Positions 16,097-23,938 of a DNA stretch of 39,736 bases are shown here, piece by piece (position 1 is the first letter of the stretch; every line of letters starts with the position of its first letter). The notes beneath the pieces are model-generated. The model was not told the DNA's origin and made no database searches. It worked only from the letters and a program-made list of their open reading frames with translations. A program made the position numbers and the translations under genes. The stretch is taken from assembly GCA_030038495.1 (NCBI GenBank), contig JASHOV010000167.1, positions 1-39,736 on the forward strand, read 5' to 3'. This DNA is from Streptosporangiaceae bacterium. Lineage in GTDB: Bacteria; Actinomycetota; Actinomycetes; Streptosporangiales; Streptosporangiaceae.

Positions 16097-16492
16097 CACA
16101 ACGGCCTTCCTCCCGTGCCTTTCGGTCAGGTCATGACCAGGCGTCCTCCGGGCAGTCGCGAAGCCCGGACTCCGTAAGAGTAGCCAGGCAGCCTCAGCGG
16201 CACGTGCGCTGGCATGCCTGCCCGGCCCATGGCGCACTTATGGCCGGAACGCGGCCCCCGCGCTCGCGCAGCCGCACGTGGTTGGCGTGCAGACGGTCTG
16301 CGCCCGAAGCTGGCGTCGGCCTGCGCACGGCGCGCGGCCGGTCTGATAGCGTCTCCGGCGCAGGAGATCGACGCGAGGAGGTGAGACCCATTCCCGCAGT
16401 ATCAGGCTGGGTGCTCCACTCCGGCGCGGCAGCGCAGCGCGGCTGACAGCAGGTGACCCGGAGAGCGCCCGCGTGACACGACCGACAACGGC
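16097..16492. other. Intergenic stretch, no gene seen
   Basis: This 396-bp gap separates the divergent SRPBCC and hydrolase genes and should contain both promoters. A GAGGAGGTGAG at about 16375-16385 resembles a ribosome site, but the only frame it could serve is 21 codons long with no spacing between site and start. I see no RNA gene and no strong palindrome. Confidence 0.5.
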
Positions 16493-17188
16493 GTGCGCGA
16501 ACGGCATTTCAGCCTCGGCGGCATTGACGGCGTGCTCTGGACGCCGGCCGCGGACAGCACCGGGCGCCCTCTCATCCTGCTGGGCCACGGCGGCGGCCAG
16601 CACAAGAACGCGCCGGGCGTGCTGGCACGGGCCCGCCGCTACGTGGCGTCCTGCGATTTCGCGGCGGCGGCGATTGACGCGCCCGCGCACGGCGACCGCC
16701 AGAAGACCGAGCACGACGAGCGGTCCATCGCCGCCATCAGGGCGCAGATCGCGGCGGGTGAGTCCGCGTGGTCGCAGGTGGCCGACTACAACGCCGGGCT
16801 CGCGGCGCAGGCGGTGCCCGAGTGGCGGGCCATGCTCGACGCGCTGCAGGGCCTGGACGAGTTCGGCGGGCCGGTCGGGTACTGGGGCGTATCGCTCGGC
16901 ACCACGATCGGCATACCGCTGGCCGCGGCGGAGCCCCGCATCTTTGCGGCGGTCTTCGGCCTCGCGGGCGAGGAGACGCTTGCGGCGGCGGCCGCCCGCA
17001 TCACCTGCCCGGTCGAGTTCCTGCTGCAGTGGGACGACGAGCTAGTGCCGCGCGCCAGCGGACTCGCGCTCTTCGACGCCCTCGGCTCGCGCGAGAAGAC
17101 GCTGCACGCCAACCCCGGCCGGCATGGGGAAGTACCGCGGTTCGAGGTCGACAGCTCGGAGGCCTTTTTCCGCCGCCACCTGCGCTAG
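16493..17188 (+). CDS. Alpha/beta hydrolase (dienelactone-hydrolase-like)
   Basis: A 231-residue hydrolase. The nucleophile elbow is G-V-S-L-G-T near residue 130, the acid is probably in L-Q-W-D-D-E-L-V-P, and the His in P-G-R-H-G-E-V-P. The oxyanion region is L-L-G-H-G-G-G-Q-H-K near residue 35. The order and spacing fit cytosolic esterases and dienelactone hydrolases. It starts at GTG 16493 without a strong ribosome site. Its stop overlaps that of a convergent methyltransferase gene by 4 bp. Confidence 0.85.
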   Translation: MRERHFSLGGIDGVLWTPAADSTGRPLILLGHGGGQHKNAPGVLARARRYVASCDFAAAAIDAPAHGDRQKTEHDERSIAAIRAQIAAGESAWSQVADYNAGLAAQAVPEWRAMLDALQGLDEFGGPVGYWGVSLGTTIGIPLAAAEPRIFAAVFGLAGEETLAAAAARITCPVEFLLQWDDELVPRASGLALFDALGSREKTLHANPGRHGEVPRFEVDSSEAFFRRHLR

Positions 17189-17958
17189 CGATCGGGCGTG
17201 CGGCCGTGCACGACGGTGAACGCGACGGCCTGCGTCCACCACGCCGGATCGGCACACCTCCGGAGGAAGGCGTCGATGACGCGCCCGGTCAGCTTGCCGG
17301 AGTCCGTCAGCCGGGGCCGCAGTTCCGCGACGGTCAGCCGCCAGTACTCGGCCCATGCCGAGCCGCCGTTGTACCAGGCGGTCTCGGCGGTCGCCGCGAT
17401 CTCAGCTAGCCCTAGCCCGGACAGCATCGGCGCCAGGCGGCGGCCGATGAAGTAATCGATGTGCTCGTCTCGTGACCAGGCCAGCCAGCCGTCCCAGAAC
17501 TCGCGCACCTCGGCTGGCTCGGCGACGGTGGCCGGCAGGAAGTCGGGCTCAATGAGCAGGATCGCCCCGCCGGGGCGGGCGCTGGCGATCATGTTCCGTA
17601 CCGCCGCGCCGGGATCGGGGAGATGATGCAGCACGGCCCGGCCGGTCACGATGTCGAAGTCGGTCGGATGCACGGGACCGGCCAGGATGTCGGCCTGCCG
17701 CAGCTGAAGCCCGGGCACGTCCGCCGCCGCGAGCGACAGGTCGAGATCGACTGCCACCGCCCGGCCGGCGGGCGCGACCTTCCCGGCCAGCCAGGCCGAT
17801 ACCGAGCCATTGCCGCAGCCAACCTCGAGCGTCCGCACTCCGGGCGCCACCCCAAGCTGCTCCAGAACACGGCGGTGCATCGGATCGAGCAGCTCGGACA
17901 TGAGCGCCAGTCGCTGGCCCTCGCCTTCCCGGTGATGATCAAGAACGTACCCTGACAC
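17185..17958 (-). CDS. SAM-dependent methyltransferase
   Basis: A 257-residue class I methyltransferase. Motif I is T-L-E-V-G-C-G-N-G-S-V-S-A-W-L, followed by A-V-D-L-D-L-S, then F-D-I-V-T-G-R-A-V-L-H-H-L-P-D-P and a P-G-G-A-I-L-L-I-E-P-D strand, the pattern of small-molecule methyltransferases of the UbiE/methyltransf_25 type. Start GTG 17958 is chosen because AGGGAG lies about nine bases upstream and the next ATG is 19 codons into the protein. The substrate is unknown. It diverges from the GNAT gene. Confidence 0.82.
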   Translation of the reverse strand: MSGYVLDHHREGEGQRLALMSELLDPMHRRVLEQLGVAPGVRTLEVGCGNGSVSAWLAGKVAPAGRAVAVDLDLSLAAADVPGLQLRQADILAGPVHPTDFDIVTGRAVLHHLPDPGAAVRNMIASARPGGAILLIEPDFLPATVAEPAEVREFWDGWLAWSRDEHIDYFIGRRLAPMLSGLGLAEIAATAETAWYNGGSAWAEYWRLTVAELRPRLTDSGKLTGRVIDAFLRRCADPAWWTQAVAFTVVHGRTPDR

Positions 17959-18096
17959 GCTGCTCCCTGCCCCCCGAGGATGATTCCAGTCGGTGATTCC
18001 CCGGTCACGCTGCCGGGAATCTGGCGGCCGTGGGCACGGTGAGCGCTGGCTTAACCGAGCGATATCGTTCCGGACCAAGGAGGGCAAGGAGAGTTC

Positions 18097-18603
18097 ATGA
18101 GATCCGGCCACGTGCGAGTCAGGCCGACCTCCGCCGACGACCTGGGCCCGGTGGCGGAGATCTTCGCCCACTACGTCACCAGCAGCATCATCAGCTTCGA
18201 GGAGACCCCGCCGAGCCCGGATGACTGGCGCGACAAGCTCGCGCACATCACCGATCTGGGGCTGCCGTTCATGGTCGCCGAGCACGACGGCGAAGTGGCC
18301 GGCTACTGCTATGCCACCCCGTGGCGGCCAAAGCCTGCCTACCGGTACTCGGTCGAGGACTCGGTGTACCTGCGGCCCGGAAAGACGGGCCTGGGCCTGG
18401 GCCGACTCTTGCTGACCGAATTGCTTAGCGGCTGCGCCGGCACCGGCGTTCGACAGGTTATCGCGGTGATCGCCGATACCCAGGATCCGGCGTCGGTTGC
18501 GCTGCACCGCGCCTGCGGCTTCGCCGACGCGGGGCGCCTGGCCGCGGTCGGCTACAAGCACGGCCGCTGGATCGACACGATCCTCATGCAGCGCGCCCTA
18601 TAG
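18097..18603 (+). CDS. GNAT N-acetyltransferase (phosphinothricin acetyltransferase-like)
   Basis: A 168-residue acetyltransferase. The N-terminus (V-R-V-R-P-T-S-A-D-D-L-G-P-V-A-E-I-F-A-H-Y-V) and S-I-I-S-F-E-E-T-P-P-S match the Pat/Bar group, which N-acetylates phosphinothricin and related amino acids such as methionine sulfone. The acetyl-CoA loop is P-G-K-T-G-L-G-L-G-R-L-L, and the end has S-V-A-L-H-R-A-C-G-F and K-H-G-R-W-I-D-T. A GGAG site lies about ten bases before ATG 18097. Natural substrates of most homologues are unknown. Confidence 0.87.
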   Translation: MRSGHVRVRPTSADDLGPVAEIFAHYVTSSIISFEETPPSPDDWRDKLAHITDLGLPFMVAEHDGEVAGYCYATPWRPKPAYRYSVEDSVYLRPGKTGLGLGRLLLTELLSGCAGTGVRQVIAVIADTQDPASVALHRACGFADAGRLAAVGYKHGRWIDTILMQRAL

Positions 18604-18605
18604 CT

Positions 18606-18653
18606 GACACCCGCGGCGCCTCACACCCGCGGCACCTCACACCCGCGGCACCT
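18606..18653. repeat. Tandem repeat, three copies of a 16-bp unit
   Basis: The unit CACACCCGCGGCACCT occurs three times head to tail; the first copy starts GA and has one further change. A CACAC remnant starts a fourth. The block lies just after the GNAT stop and touches the end of the Clp-ATPase remnant. Confidence 0.9.
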
Positions 18654-18852
18654 CACACGCCGGCATGCTGCGGAGCGCGGCTGAAGGTTAGCGTTAGCAT
18701 CCCGTCCCCTACCTCGACGATGACATCCTGGCCAGCGGTGATCTGACCGTCCAGCAGCCAGGGCGCTACGGGCCGCCCGCACGGTAGATGTGGGCCATGA
18801 AGTCGTCGAACGGACTCGAGCCGAATCCCTCCGGTCCGAGTCCACCGGCCAT
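18653..18852 (-). pseudogene. Remnant of a Clp-family ATPase gene (both ends, middle missing)
   Basis: From ATG 18852, with a GGGGGAGG ribosome site upstream, the frame reads M-A-G-G-L-G-P-E-G-F-G-S-S-P-F-D-D-F-M-A-H-I-Y-R, like the N-terminal tail of actinobacterial Clp ATP-binding subunits. It hits TAG after 28 codons. In a shifted frame just past the break, V-A-P-W-L-L-D-G-Q-I-T-A-G-Q-D-V-I-V-E-V-G-D-G-M-L-T-L runs to a TGA at 18653-18655 and resembles the extreme C-terminus of the same proteins (P-L-x-x-x-L-L-D-G-x-x-x-x-G). The ATPase domains, some 700-800 residues in the family, are absent. It is therefore an internal deletion and frameshift relic, with the start region still intact. 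Confidence 0.6.
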
Positions 18853-19236
18853 CGCACGCCTCCCCCGTCTGCGTCACCTGCCGCGCGGGCGAACGCAGAA
18901 TCCGATTACCGCCTGATGAGATTCGGCACCCCGCGGATGTCACGCCCGGACCACGCCCCCCGATGACCAGCCGCTTTCCGCGCGGGACTGGCCCATCTGC
19001 ACCTCGGCCGTGGCCGCGCAGCCGCCGGAACCTCCATTGTGCGCCGGCCCGTTCCCGCTCCGGCCGCCGGGTCAGCGCGGTCGGCCCGTCGCAGCGCGCG
19101 TGCGGAGCGGGAACGGCGGGTTCTTAATTCGCGCCGTGTTTGCGCCGGACCCATCCGGCGGCCGCCGCCGCTGCACTGGCAGAGTGGCTTCTTGCGCAAG
19201 TCGTGGTTGTCGCGGTCCTCGGCGGATGGAGTGACG
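18853..19236. other. Intergenic stretch with an inverted repeat
   Basis: These 384 bp lie between the Clp remnant and the MDR gene. I see no coding frame I can support. The main feature is the 14-bp inverted repeat listed separately. A TTGCGCAA octamer palindrome lies about 45 bp before the MDR start. Confidence 0.45.
19049..19116. repeat. Perfect 14-bp inverted repeat with 40-bp spacer
   Basis: CCGTTCCCGCTCCG at 19049-19062 is exactly complementary to CGGAGCGGGAACGG at 19103-19116. It starts about 190 bp upstream of the MDR gene. It could be an operator pair, an RNA stem, or the ends of a degenerate insertion; there is no T-tract. Confidence 0.75.
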
Positions 19237-20181
19237 ATGAAGGCGATCTTGGTCAGCGGTCCTGGCGGCCCCGAGGTACTCACGACGGGTGAGGCGGAAA
19301 TACCGCAGCCCGGACCCGGCGATGTCCTCGTCCGGGTCCTGGCCGCCGGGGTCGGACCGTGGGACGGCTACCTCCGCAGCGGCGGTTGGACGGGTGAATA
19401 TCCCTATATTCCGGGCGGAGAGTTCGCCGGGGTCGTGGTGGGCGACACTGGCGACAGCGCGGCGTTCGAGGACGGCGAGCCCGTCTACGGCTATCCCGGT
19501 CTGAACGGCTGCTACGCCGAGTATGTGACCTGCCCGGCCGAGCAGCTAGCCCCGGTCCCTGAAGGCCTCGACCGCGTCGATGCCGCAGCGGTCCCGGTCA
19601 ACGGGATGACCGCCCTGCAGGGCCTGACCGAGGATCTGGACGTCGGTGCTGGCGACACGGTGCTGATCACGGCCGCGGCGGGCGGCCTCGGTCATCTCGC
19701 CGTCCAGATCGCCAGGGCGCTCGGGGCTAATGTGGTCGCCACGGCGAGCGCACAGCACCATGAGTTCGTGCACACGCTCGGCGCCGAGGAGGTCGTCGAC
19801 CACAGCCAGCCCGGCTGGTCCGATCAGGTGCGGGCGCTCACGGGCGGAGGTGTGAGCAAGGTCCTGGCCTGCGCGGGACCGACCCTGGCCGGAGCGGCGC
19901 AGGCCGCTCGCGATGGCGCCGTGATCGCCACGCCGGTGCCGGCCGAGACGTTCCCGGACGGGGACCGGGTCCGATGGCAGCGCTACAACGGCCGTCCGAG
20001 TGGCAGCAGCCTGATCAGGCTGGCGCCCTGGTTCGACGACGGCTCGCTCGAGATTCACATCGCCAGGCGCTTCTTCTGGCGCGATGCCACGGCCGCTCAG
20101 CGCGAGGTCGACCAGGGCCACGTGCGCGGGAAGGTCCTGCTGGTCGTGGACGAGGACGTCGCCGCGCGGTCTGGGCTCTAG
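19237..20181 (+). CDS. Quinone-oxidoreductase-like MDR protein
   Basis: A 314-residue zinc-free medium-chain reductase. The GroES-like N-terminal half has P-G-P-G-D-V-L-V-R-V-L-A-A-G-V-G-P-W-D and I-P-G-G-E-F-A-G-V-V; no zinc cysteines are present. The NADPH fold is V-L-I-T-A-A-A-G-G-L-G-H-L-A-V-Q-I-A-R-A-L-G (A-A-x-G-G-x-G), typical of the QOR group that reduces quinones or enones. ATG 19237 is chosen; a GTG two codons earlier is possible. Downstream begins the damaged GH3 segment, so this gene marks the last intact one before that break. Confidence 0.85.
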   Translation: MKAILVSGPGGPEVLTTGEAEIPQPGPGDVLVRVLAAGVGPWDGYLRSGGWTGEYPYIPGGEFAGVVVGDTGDSAAFEDGEPVYGYPGLNGCYAEYVTCPAEQLAPVPEGLDRVDAAAVPVNGMTALQGLTEDLDVGAGDTVLITAAAGGLGHLAVQIARALGANVVATASAQHHEFVHTLGAEEVVDHSQPGWSDQVRALTGGGVSKVLACAGPTLAGAAQAARDGAVIATPVPAETFPDGDRVRWQRYNGRPSGSSLIRLAPWFDDGSLEIHIARRFFWRDATAAQREVDQGHVRGKVLLVVDEDVAARSGL

Positions 20182-20254
20182 AGCGGGTACACGCCCTCGT
20201 CCCCCCCGGAGTTCCCAAACTGCGACTTATCGGGCGCCATCCGCCCGGTGCGCC

Positions 20255-20330
20255 GAACATTTCACCGATTGTGTACCTTCTTTCGAGGCATTTACCCAGC
20301 TTTGTGGGGTGCACAATCGGTGAAATGTTC
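20255..20330. repeat. 76-bp AT-rich element with perfect 19-bp inverted ends
   Basis: GAACATTTCACCGATTGTG at 20255-20273 is exactly complementary to CACAATCGGTGAAATGTTC at 20312-20330. The 38-bp core holds a smaller possible hairpin (ACCC...GGGT). The whole element is far poorer in G+C than its surroundings. It ends exactly where the readable GH3 sequence begins. No clear target-site duplication is seen. It is a candidate miniature inverted-repeat (MITE-like) element or other mobile palindrome; as an operator it would be unusually long. Confidence 0.75.
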
Positions 20331-20331
20331 C

Positions 20332-21273
20332 GGCCCGATCTCGGTCCGGCTTGGCCTGGCTCCGGCCGGGGACGACGACGCGCTGCTGGCCGAGGCCGAG
20401 GCGGCGGCCACAGGAGCGGATGCCGCGATCGTTGTCGTCGGGTCCGCCGAGCTGACAGAAAGCGAGGGCTTCGATCGCGACACCCTGTCGCTGCCCGGCC
20501 GCCAGGACGAGCTCGTGCGCCGCGTCGCTGCCGCCAACCCCGCTACGGTCGTGGTGGTCAACTCCGGCATGCCGGTGCTCCTGCCGTGGGCCGATCAGGT
20601 CGCCGCGATCGTCTACGCCTGGCTGCCGGGCCAGGAGTTCGGCCCGGCGCTGGCCGACGTACTCCTTGGCGCGGCCGAGCCGGGCGGCAGGCTTCCAGTG
20701 ACCCTGCCCGTGGCCGAGGCCGACTGCCCGGTGCTGCGCGCCGACCCGGATGAGGACGGCGTGCTGCACTACCGTGAGGGACTTCTCATCGGGTACCGCG
20801 GGTACGACGCGCGCGGCACCGCGCCGCGGTACCCGTTCGGGCACGGCCTGGGCTACACCACGTGGGAGTACGAGTCGATCGACTGCCCGCGCGGGGTGCC
20901 GGACGGGCGGGACCTCGAGCTAGCCGTCACCGTGCGCAATTGCGGCAGTCGCTCCGGCAAGGAGGTTGTCCAGGTCTACCTGGCCGGACCTGCCGCCGCC
21001 GCGGACCCGGCTGACCCGATCCGGGTCCTCGGGGCCTTTGCCGCGGTCCGCGCCGCTCCGGGCGAGGCGGTCCTGGCCCGGCTGACGATCCCGGCCAGGA
21101 CCTTCGCCAGGTACGACGAGGATCTCGCGAGCTGGATCTGGCCCGGCGGTCAGTTCACGGTGCACGCGGGCAGTTCGTCGCGCACGCTGGCGCTGTCGGC
21201 GGTCGTGCGGTCGGGGATCCCGCCGACGGATCCGGGCGTGGCCAGCCCGGCCGGAGCCGGGTTAGCCGCATGA
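20332..21273 (+). pseudogene. 5'-truncated GH3 beta-glycosidase (C-terminal domains only)
   Basis: About 313 codons match the second and third domains of family 3 glycosidases. They include the (alpha/beta)6 domain with T-E-S-E-G-F-D-R-D-T-L-S-L-P-G-R-Q and V-V-V-N-S-G-M-P-V, then G-L-G-Y-T-T-W-E-Y and a fibronectin-like domain with G-K-E-V-V-Q-V-Y-L-A-G-P. The N-terminal TIM barrel that carries the catalytic Asp nucleophile, some 350-400 residues, is absent. The sequence immediately upstream is the 76-bp inverted-repeat element and then the end of an unrelated MDR gene. The frame stays open back into the repeat (to 20248), but that part is not GH3-like. The remaining frame is undamaged, so the truncation is probably recent. 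It should be inactive as a glucosidase. Confidence 0.75.
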
Positions 21274-21311
21274 CCCGCGGGCTGCGCTGTGCTGGCCCGT
21301 TCTGCCGCGGC

Positions 21312-22352
21312 CTACTCTGGCGCGAGCCCCGCGGCGGCATTCAGCGCGTCGAGGGCCGAGCTCTGGCGGCAGGCATCGGCCTGATCGAACGGACCGGCCC
21401 AGTGCAGGCCGAACTGGCTCTTGTCGTTCCTGCTGTTATCCCAGATCGAGCGGGCGTTGGCGCGGATGAACTCGCCGTAGGCCGGACGGCGGCTCAGCCG
21501 GTTGAGGTCGTACAGGTTGCGCATGAAGACGCCCTTGAACTGAGGGCGGTCGGCGTCCTTGGGTAGGGTCTTCAGCTCCTCGCACTCGAAGAGGATGCCG
21601 GGCGTGCCCTGTGCCTCCGACGTGACCAGCGTGCCGAGGGCGGCGTCCGCTATTGCCTCCGCCTGCCGCAGGTAGGCGGCCTCCCCCGTGATCTCGTGCA
21701 GCGCCGCCAGGCCGCCAAGGACGACGCCCTGGTTGTAAGTCCAGGTCAGGCCGCCGTTATTCACGCACTCGCCGGTCAGCCCGTCGTTGATCAGGCCGCT
21801 GGGGCCGATCAGGCCGCGCGAGGTGAACCAGTCCCACTCGCGCAGCGCCCAGTCCAGGTACTCGCGGTCGCCCGTCCGCTGATGCAGCCGCCCGGCCAGG
21901 GTCAGAAACAGCTCGTTGGTGATCGCGTTCTTGTACGTGCGGTCGGTGTTCCACCAGACGCCGCCGCCGCAGGTGTCGTCCCAGCCGGTCACCATGTTGG
22001 CGAAGATCTTCCTGGCCGCGTCCAGGTAGCGGGTCTCGCCGGTCAGGTCGTGGGCGGCGACCCAGGCGAGTCCCCACCAGCCGTTGTCGTCGAAGAATTT
22101 GTTGACGAAGTCGTGGTTCCGGCGCCGCGCTGACCTGAAGGTCCGCTCAGGGACCCCGGCATAGGTCCGGTCTCCCGTGCGCTCGGTGTAGGCGATCACG
22201 GCAGTTAGCGCGTTGGCGGCATTCCACCAGCCCGTCGTCCGCCATTGCCCGGTCCACGGGCGATACCACCGCTGAAGTGCCTCTGCTCCCGCCGCCGCAT
22301 AGGCACGGTAGTCCGGTTCCCGGCCAGGACCGGGCTCGGCGTCTGCAGACAT
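21312..22352 (-). CDS. GH76-family alpha-1,6-mannanase-like hydrolase
   Basis: A 346-residue (alpha/alpha)6-barrel protein. Motifs in order: T-G-W-W-N-A-A-N-A-L-T-A, F-F-D-D-N-G-W-W-G-L-A-W, T-C-G-G-G-V-W-W-N-T-D-R-T-Y-K-N-A-I-T-N-E-L-F-L, and T-Y-N-Q-G-V-V-L-G-G-L-A-A-L. These are characteristic of family 76, which cuts alpha-1,6-mannan of fungal walls or actinobacterial lipoarabinomannan. No clear signal peptide follows the chosen ATG 22352, so it may be cytosolic. Upstream ATGs at 22361 and 22364 would sit too close to the GGGGGA site. It converges with the GH3 remnant, suggesting that a carbohydrate-use locus once lay here. Confidence 0.82.
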   Translation of the reverse strand: MSADAEPGPGREPDYRAYAAAGAEALQRWYRPWTGQWRTTGWWNAANALTAVIAYTERTGDRTYAGVPERTFRSARRRNHDFVNKFFDDNGWWGLAWVAAHDLTGETRYLDAARKIFANMVTGWDDTCGGGVWWNTDRTYKNAITNELFLTLAGRLHQRTGDREYLDWALREWDWFTSRGLIGPSGLINDGLTGECVNNGGLTWTYNQGVVLGGLAALHEITGEAAYLRQAEAIADAALGTLVTSEAQGTPGILFECEELKTLPKDADRPQFKGVFMRNLYDLNRLSRRPAYGEFIRANARSIWDNSRNDKSQFGLHWAGPFDQADACRQSSALDALNAAAGLAPE

Positions 22353-22410
22353 GGACGCCATCATCCCCCACGCGGCCCGCGGGCCCGCAGCCGGTGCGCA
22401 TCCGCCGTCA

Positions 22411-22758
22411 CTAGCGCCGGTCCGGGCTAGCACTGTCCGCCCCGCCCTCGCGACGGTCGTCGAACCGGTCATAGAGCGAGCGCTCGCGGATCCAGTCCTC
22501 GACCGGATCGGAGCCGGCCTCGCGACCGGCGCTCGCAGCCGTCCGCCGCGGCGAGTCGCGCCACGGCCTGCCGGTCTGCCAGTTCCTGAGCGGGTTCGCC
22601 CGGCGGTACATGACGATCAGCGCGCCGACGACGATCACGGCGAGCACGCCGAGGACGCCCGCCCCCGCGTACCAGGCCGCCGCAGCGCAGATGATGATCG
22701 CGGTCCAGGCGACCAGCAGCGTGGTCGCCCGGCCGCCGGAATGGTAGTGGCCTGGCAC
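22411..22758 (-). CDS. Small membrane protein
   Basis: About 115 residues with two adjacent hydrophobic segments (T-L-L-V-A-W-T-A-I-I-I-C-A-A-A-A-W-Y and V-L-G-V-L-A-V-I-V-V-G-A-L-I-V-M), followed by a positively charged tail (Y-R-R-A-N-P-L-R-N-W). This gives a hairpin with a long cytoplasmic C-terminus. No family is recognised. The start is uncertain: GTG 22758 is used, GTG 22782 would add eight residues, and neither has a good ribosome site. It lies between two minus-strand genes and may be cotranscribed with the GH76 gene. Confidence 0.55.
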   Translation of the reverse strand: MPGHYHSGGRATTLLVAWTAIIICAAAAWYAGAGVLGVLAVIVVGALIVMYRRANPLRNWQTGRPWRDSPRRTAASAGREAGSDPVEDWIRERSLYDRFDDRREGGADSASPDRR

Positions 22759-22804
22759 GATTTCATGGTACGCACCCGGCACCTGGGTGGGCAGATTCCG
22801 TCGG

Positions 22805-23698
22805 TTACGAGTTACGCGCGGCCTCACCGGGTCCGGGATCCTTCACCGGAATCGTGACCATCGGCGGAATAGGCGGCGTCGGCACATCCTGTATCTCGCG
22901 CCGCCTGATCTTGTCGCGCTTCTGCAGCAGGAAGAATGCGCTCGGCCCGAAATAGAATCGGCCCAGCGGCTGCTGCACGACTCGCTCGATGGCCAGCATC
23001 GCGCGCCGCGGCAGCAGCGCCTTGACCATCGGGTGACGCAAATTCGACACCGACAAGACGGCACAGGGCCTCAGGCCTACCGCGGCGAGATCCTCCAGTA
23101 TCGCGTCCGGGTGATGATTGAAATACGGTGCCGCGCCCCGGCGCCGGGATTCCTCCGACCGCAGGTCCACCGGCGTCATCGGCACGTGCTCGCCGCGCAG
23201 CAGGTACCTGAACCGATTGGCCGCGTGCGCGGAGTTCGCCACCTCGATCACCGCGAGCCCGCCCGGCCGCAGGATCCGGGCCAGCTCGGCGAACTCCGGC
23301 ACCGGATCGGGGAGATGATGCAGGACGCGGATCAGGCTTACCAGGTCGGCACTCTCGTCATCGAAGCCCAGGTGCGCCGCGTCCATGAGCTGCCGTTCGA
23401 TCCCCGCCTGACCTGGGAAGATGCGCTCTGAAAGCGCTAGCTGCTGGCTGCTCGGGTCGACGAGCGTGACGCGATCGGCGTAGCGCGCCAGGAGTACGCT
23501 CAGGCGCCCAAAGCCGCCGCCGATGTCAACAGCGTGCCCGAACCTGCGACCACGCAGCAGGTGCTGAAGCGCGATGACCTCGGCATGGTGCTCGTAATCA
23601 CGGCCGTCCCAAAAGCGCGCGTAGTTGAACGCTGGATCGTTGTAAATATCCGTCCGCCGTGCTGTTGAATTGCCGGCCGACGTCGTGGTCGTAGACAT
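22805..23698 (-). CDS. Class I SAM methyltransferase
   Basis: A 297-residue methyltransferase. Motif I is A-V-D-I-G-G-G-F-G-R-L-S-V-L-L, then V-T-L-V-D-P-S-S-Q-Q, L-I-R-V-L-H-H-L-P-D-P and L-R-P-G-G-L-A-V-I-E-V-A. A C-terminal extension of about 90 residues (P-Y-F-N-H-H-P-D onward) probably forms a lid or substrate domain, with a basic, proline-rich end. ATG 23698 is supported by GGAGGG six bases upstream. It diverges from a putative 2OG-Fe(II) oxygenase gene across 240 bp, so the two may act on one substrate. Confidence 0.85.
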   Translation of the reverse strand: MSTTTTSAGNSTARRTDIYNDPAFNYARFWDGRDYEHHAEVIALQHLLRGRRFGHAVDIGGGFGRLSVLLARYADRVTLVDPSSQQLALSERIFPGQAGIERQLMDAAHLGFDDESADLVSLIRVLHHLPDPVPEFAELARILRPGGLAVIEVANSAHAANRFRYLLRGEHVPMTPVDLRSEESRRRGAAPYFNHHPDAILEDLAAVGLRPCAVLSVSNLRHPMVKALLPRRAMLAIERVVQQPLGRFYFGPSAFFLLQKRDKIRRREIQDVPTPPIPPMVTIPVKDPGPGEAARNS

Positions 23699-23938
23699 AT
23701 GAACCCTCCGGGTGCCATATCCGCTCCCGCCGTACGTCACGCTTGGGCCGAGAAATCTTGACCGGGGCTTTGCGCGTAACCGAACTACGCGGCTCTGCCG
23801 CTCACGGCCGGGTAACTGGACGGCCAAATGCACGTCACGGCGTGGTTCCGGCATGGGCCCTGGCCGCTTTAGCCCCGCGGATCGGGGAAATGGGTGAGGG
23901 CGTTCGGGAACGAATCCAAGCCAAATCCGGGGGACCGA

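Noticed and set aside
16381-16446. 21-codon frame after a GAGGAGG sequence
   Set aside because: The GTG start lies inside the ribosome-site-like sequence, leaving no spacing, and the peptide has no distinguishing feature.
17959-18561. N-terminal extension of the methyltransferase frame at 17185-17958
   Set aside because: It covers the GNAT gene in antisense and the promoter region; GTG 17958 with AGGGAG is a sound start.
20255-20330. Integron attC site
   Set aside because: The arms do not end in the RYYYAAC/GTTRRRY core pair and no integrase or cassette pattern is present.
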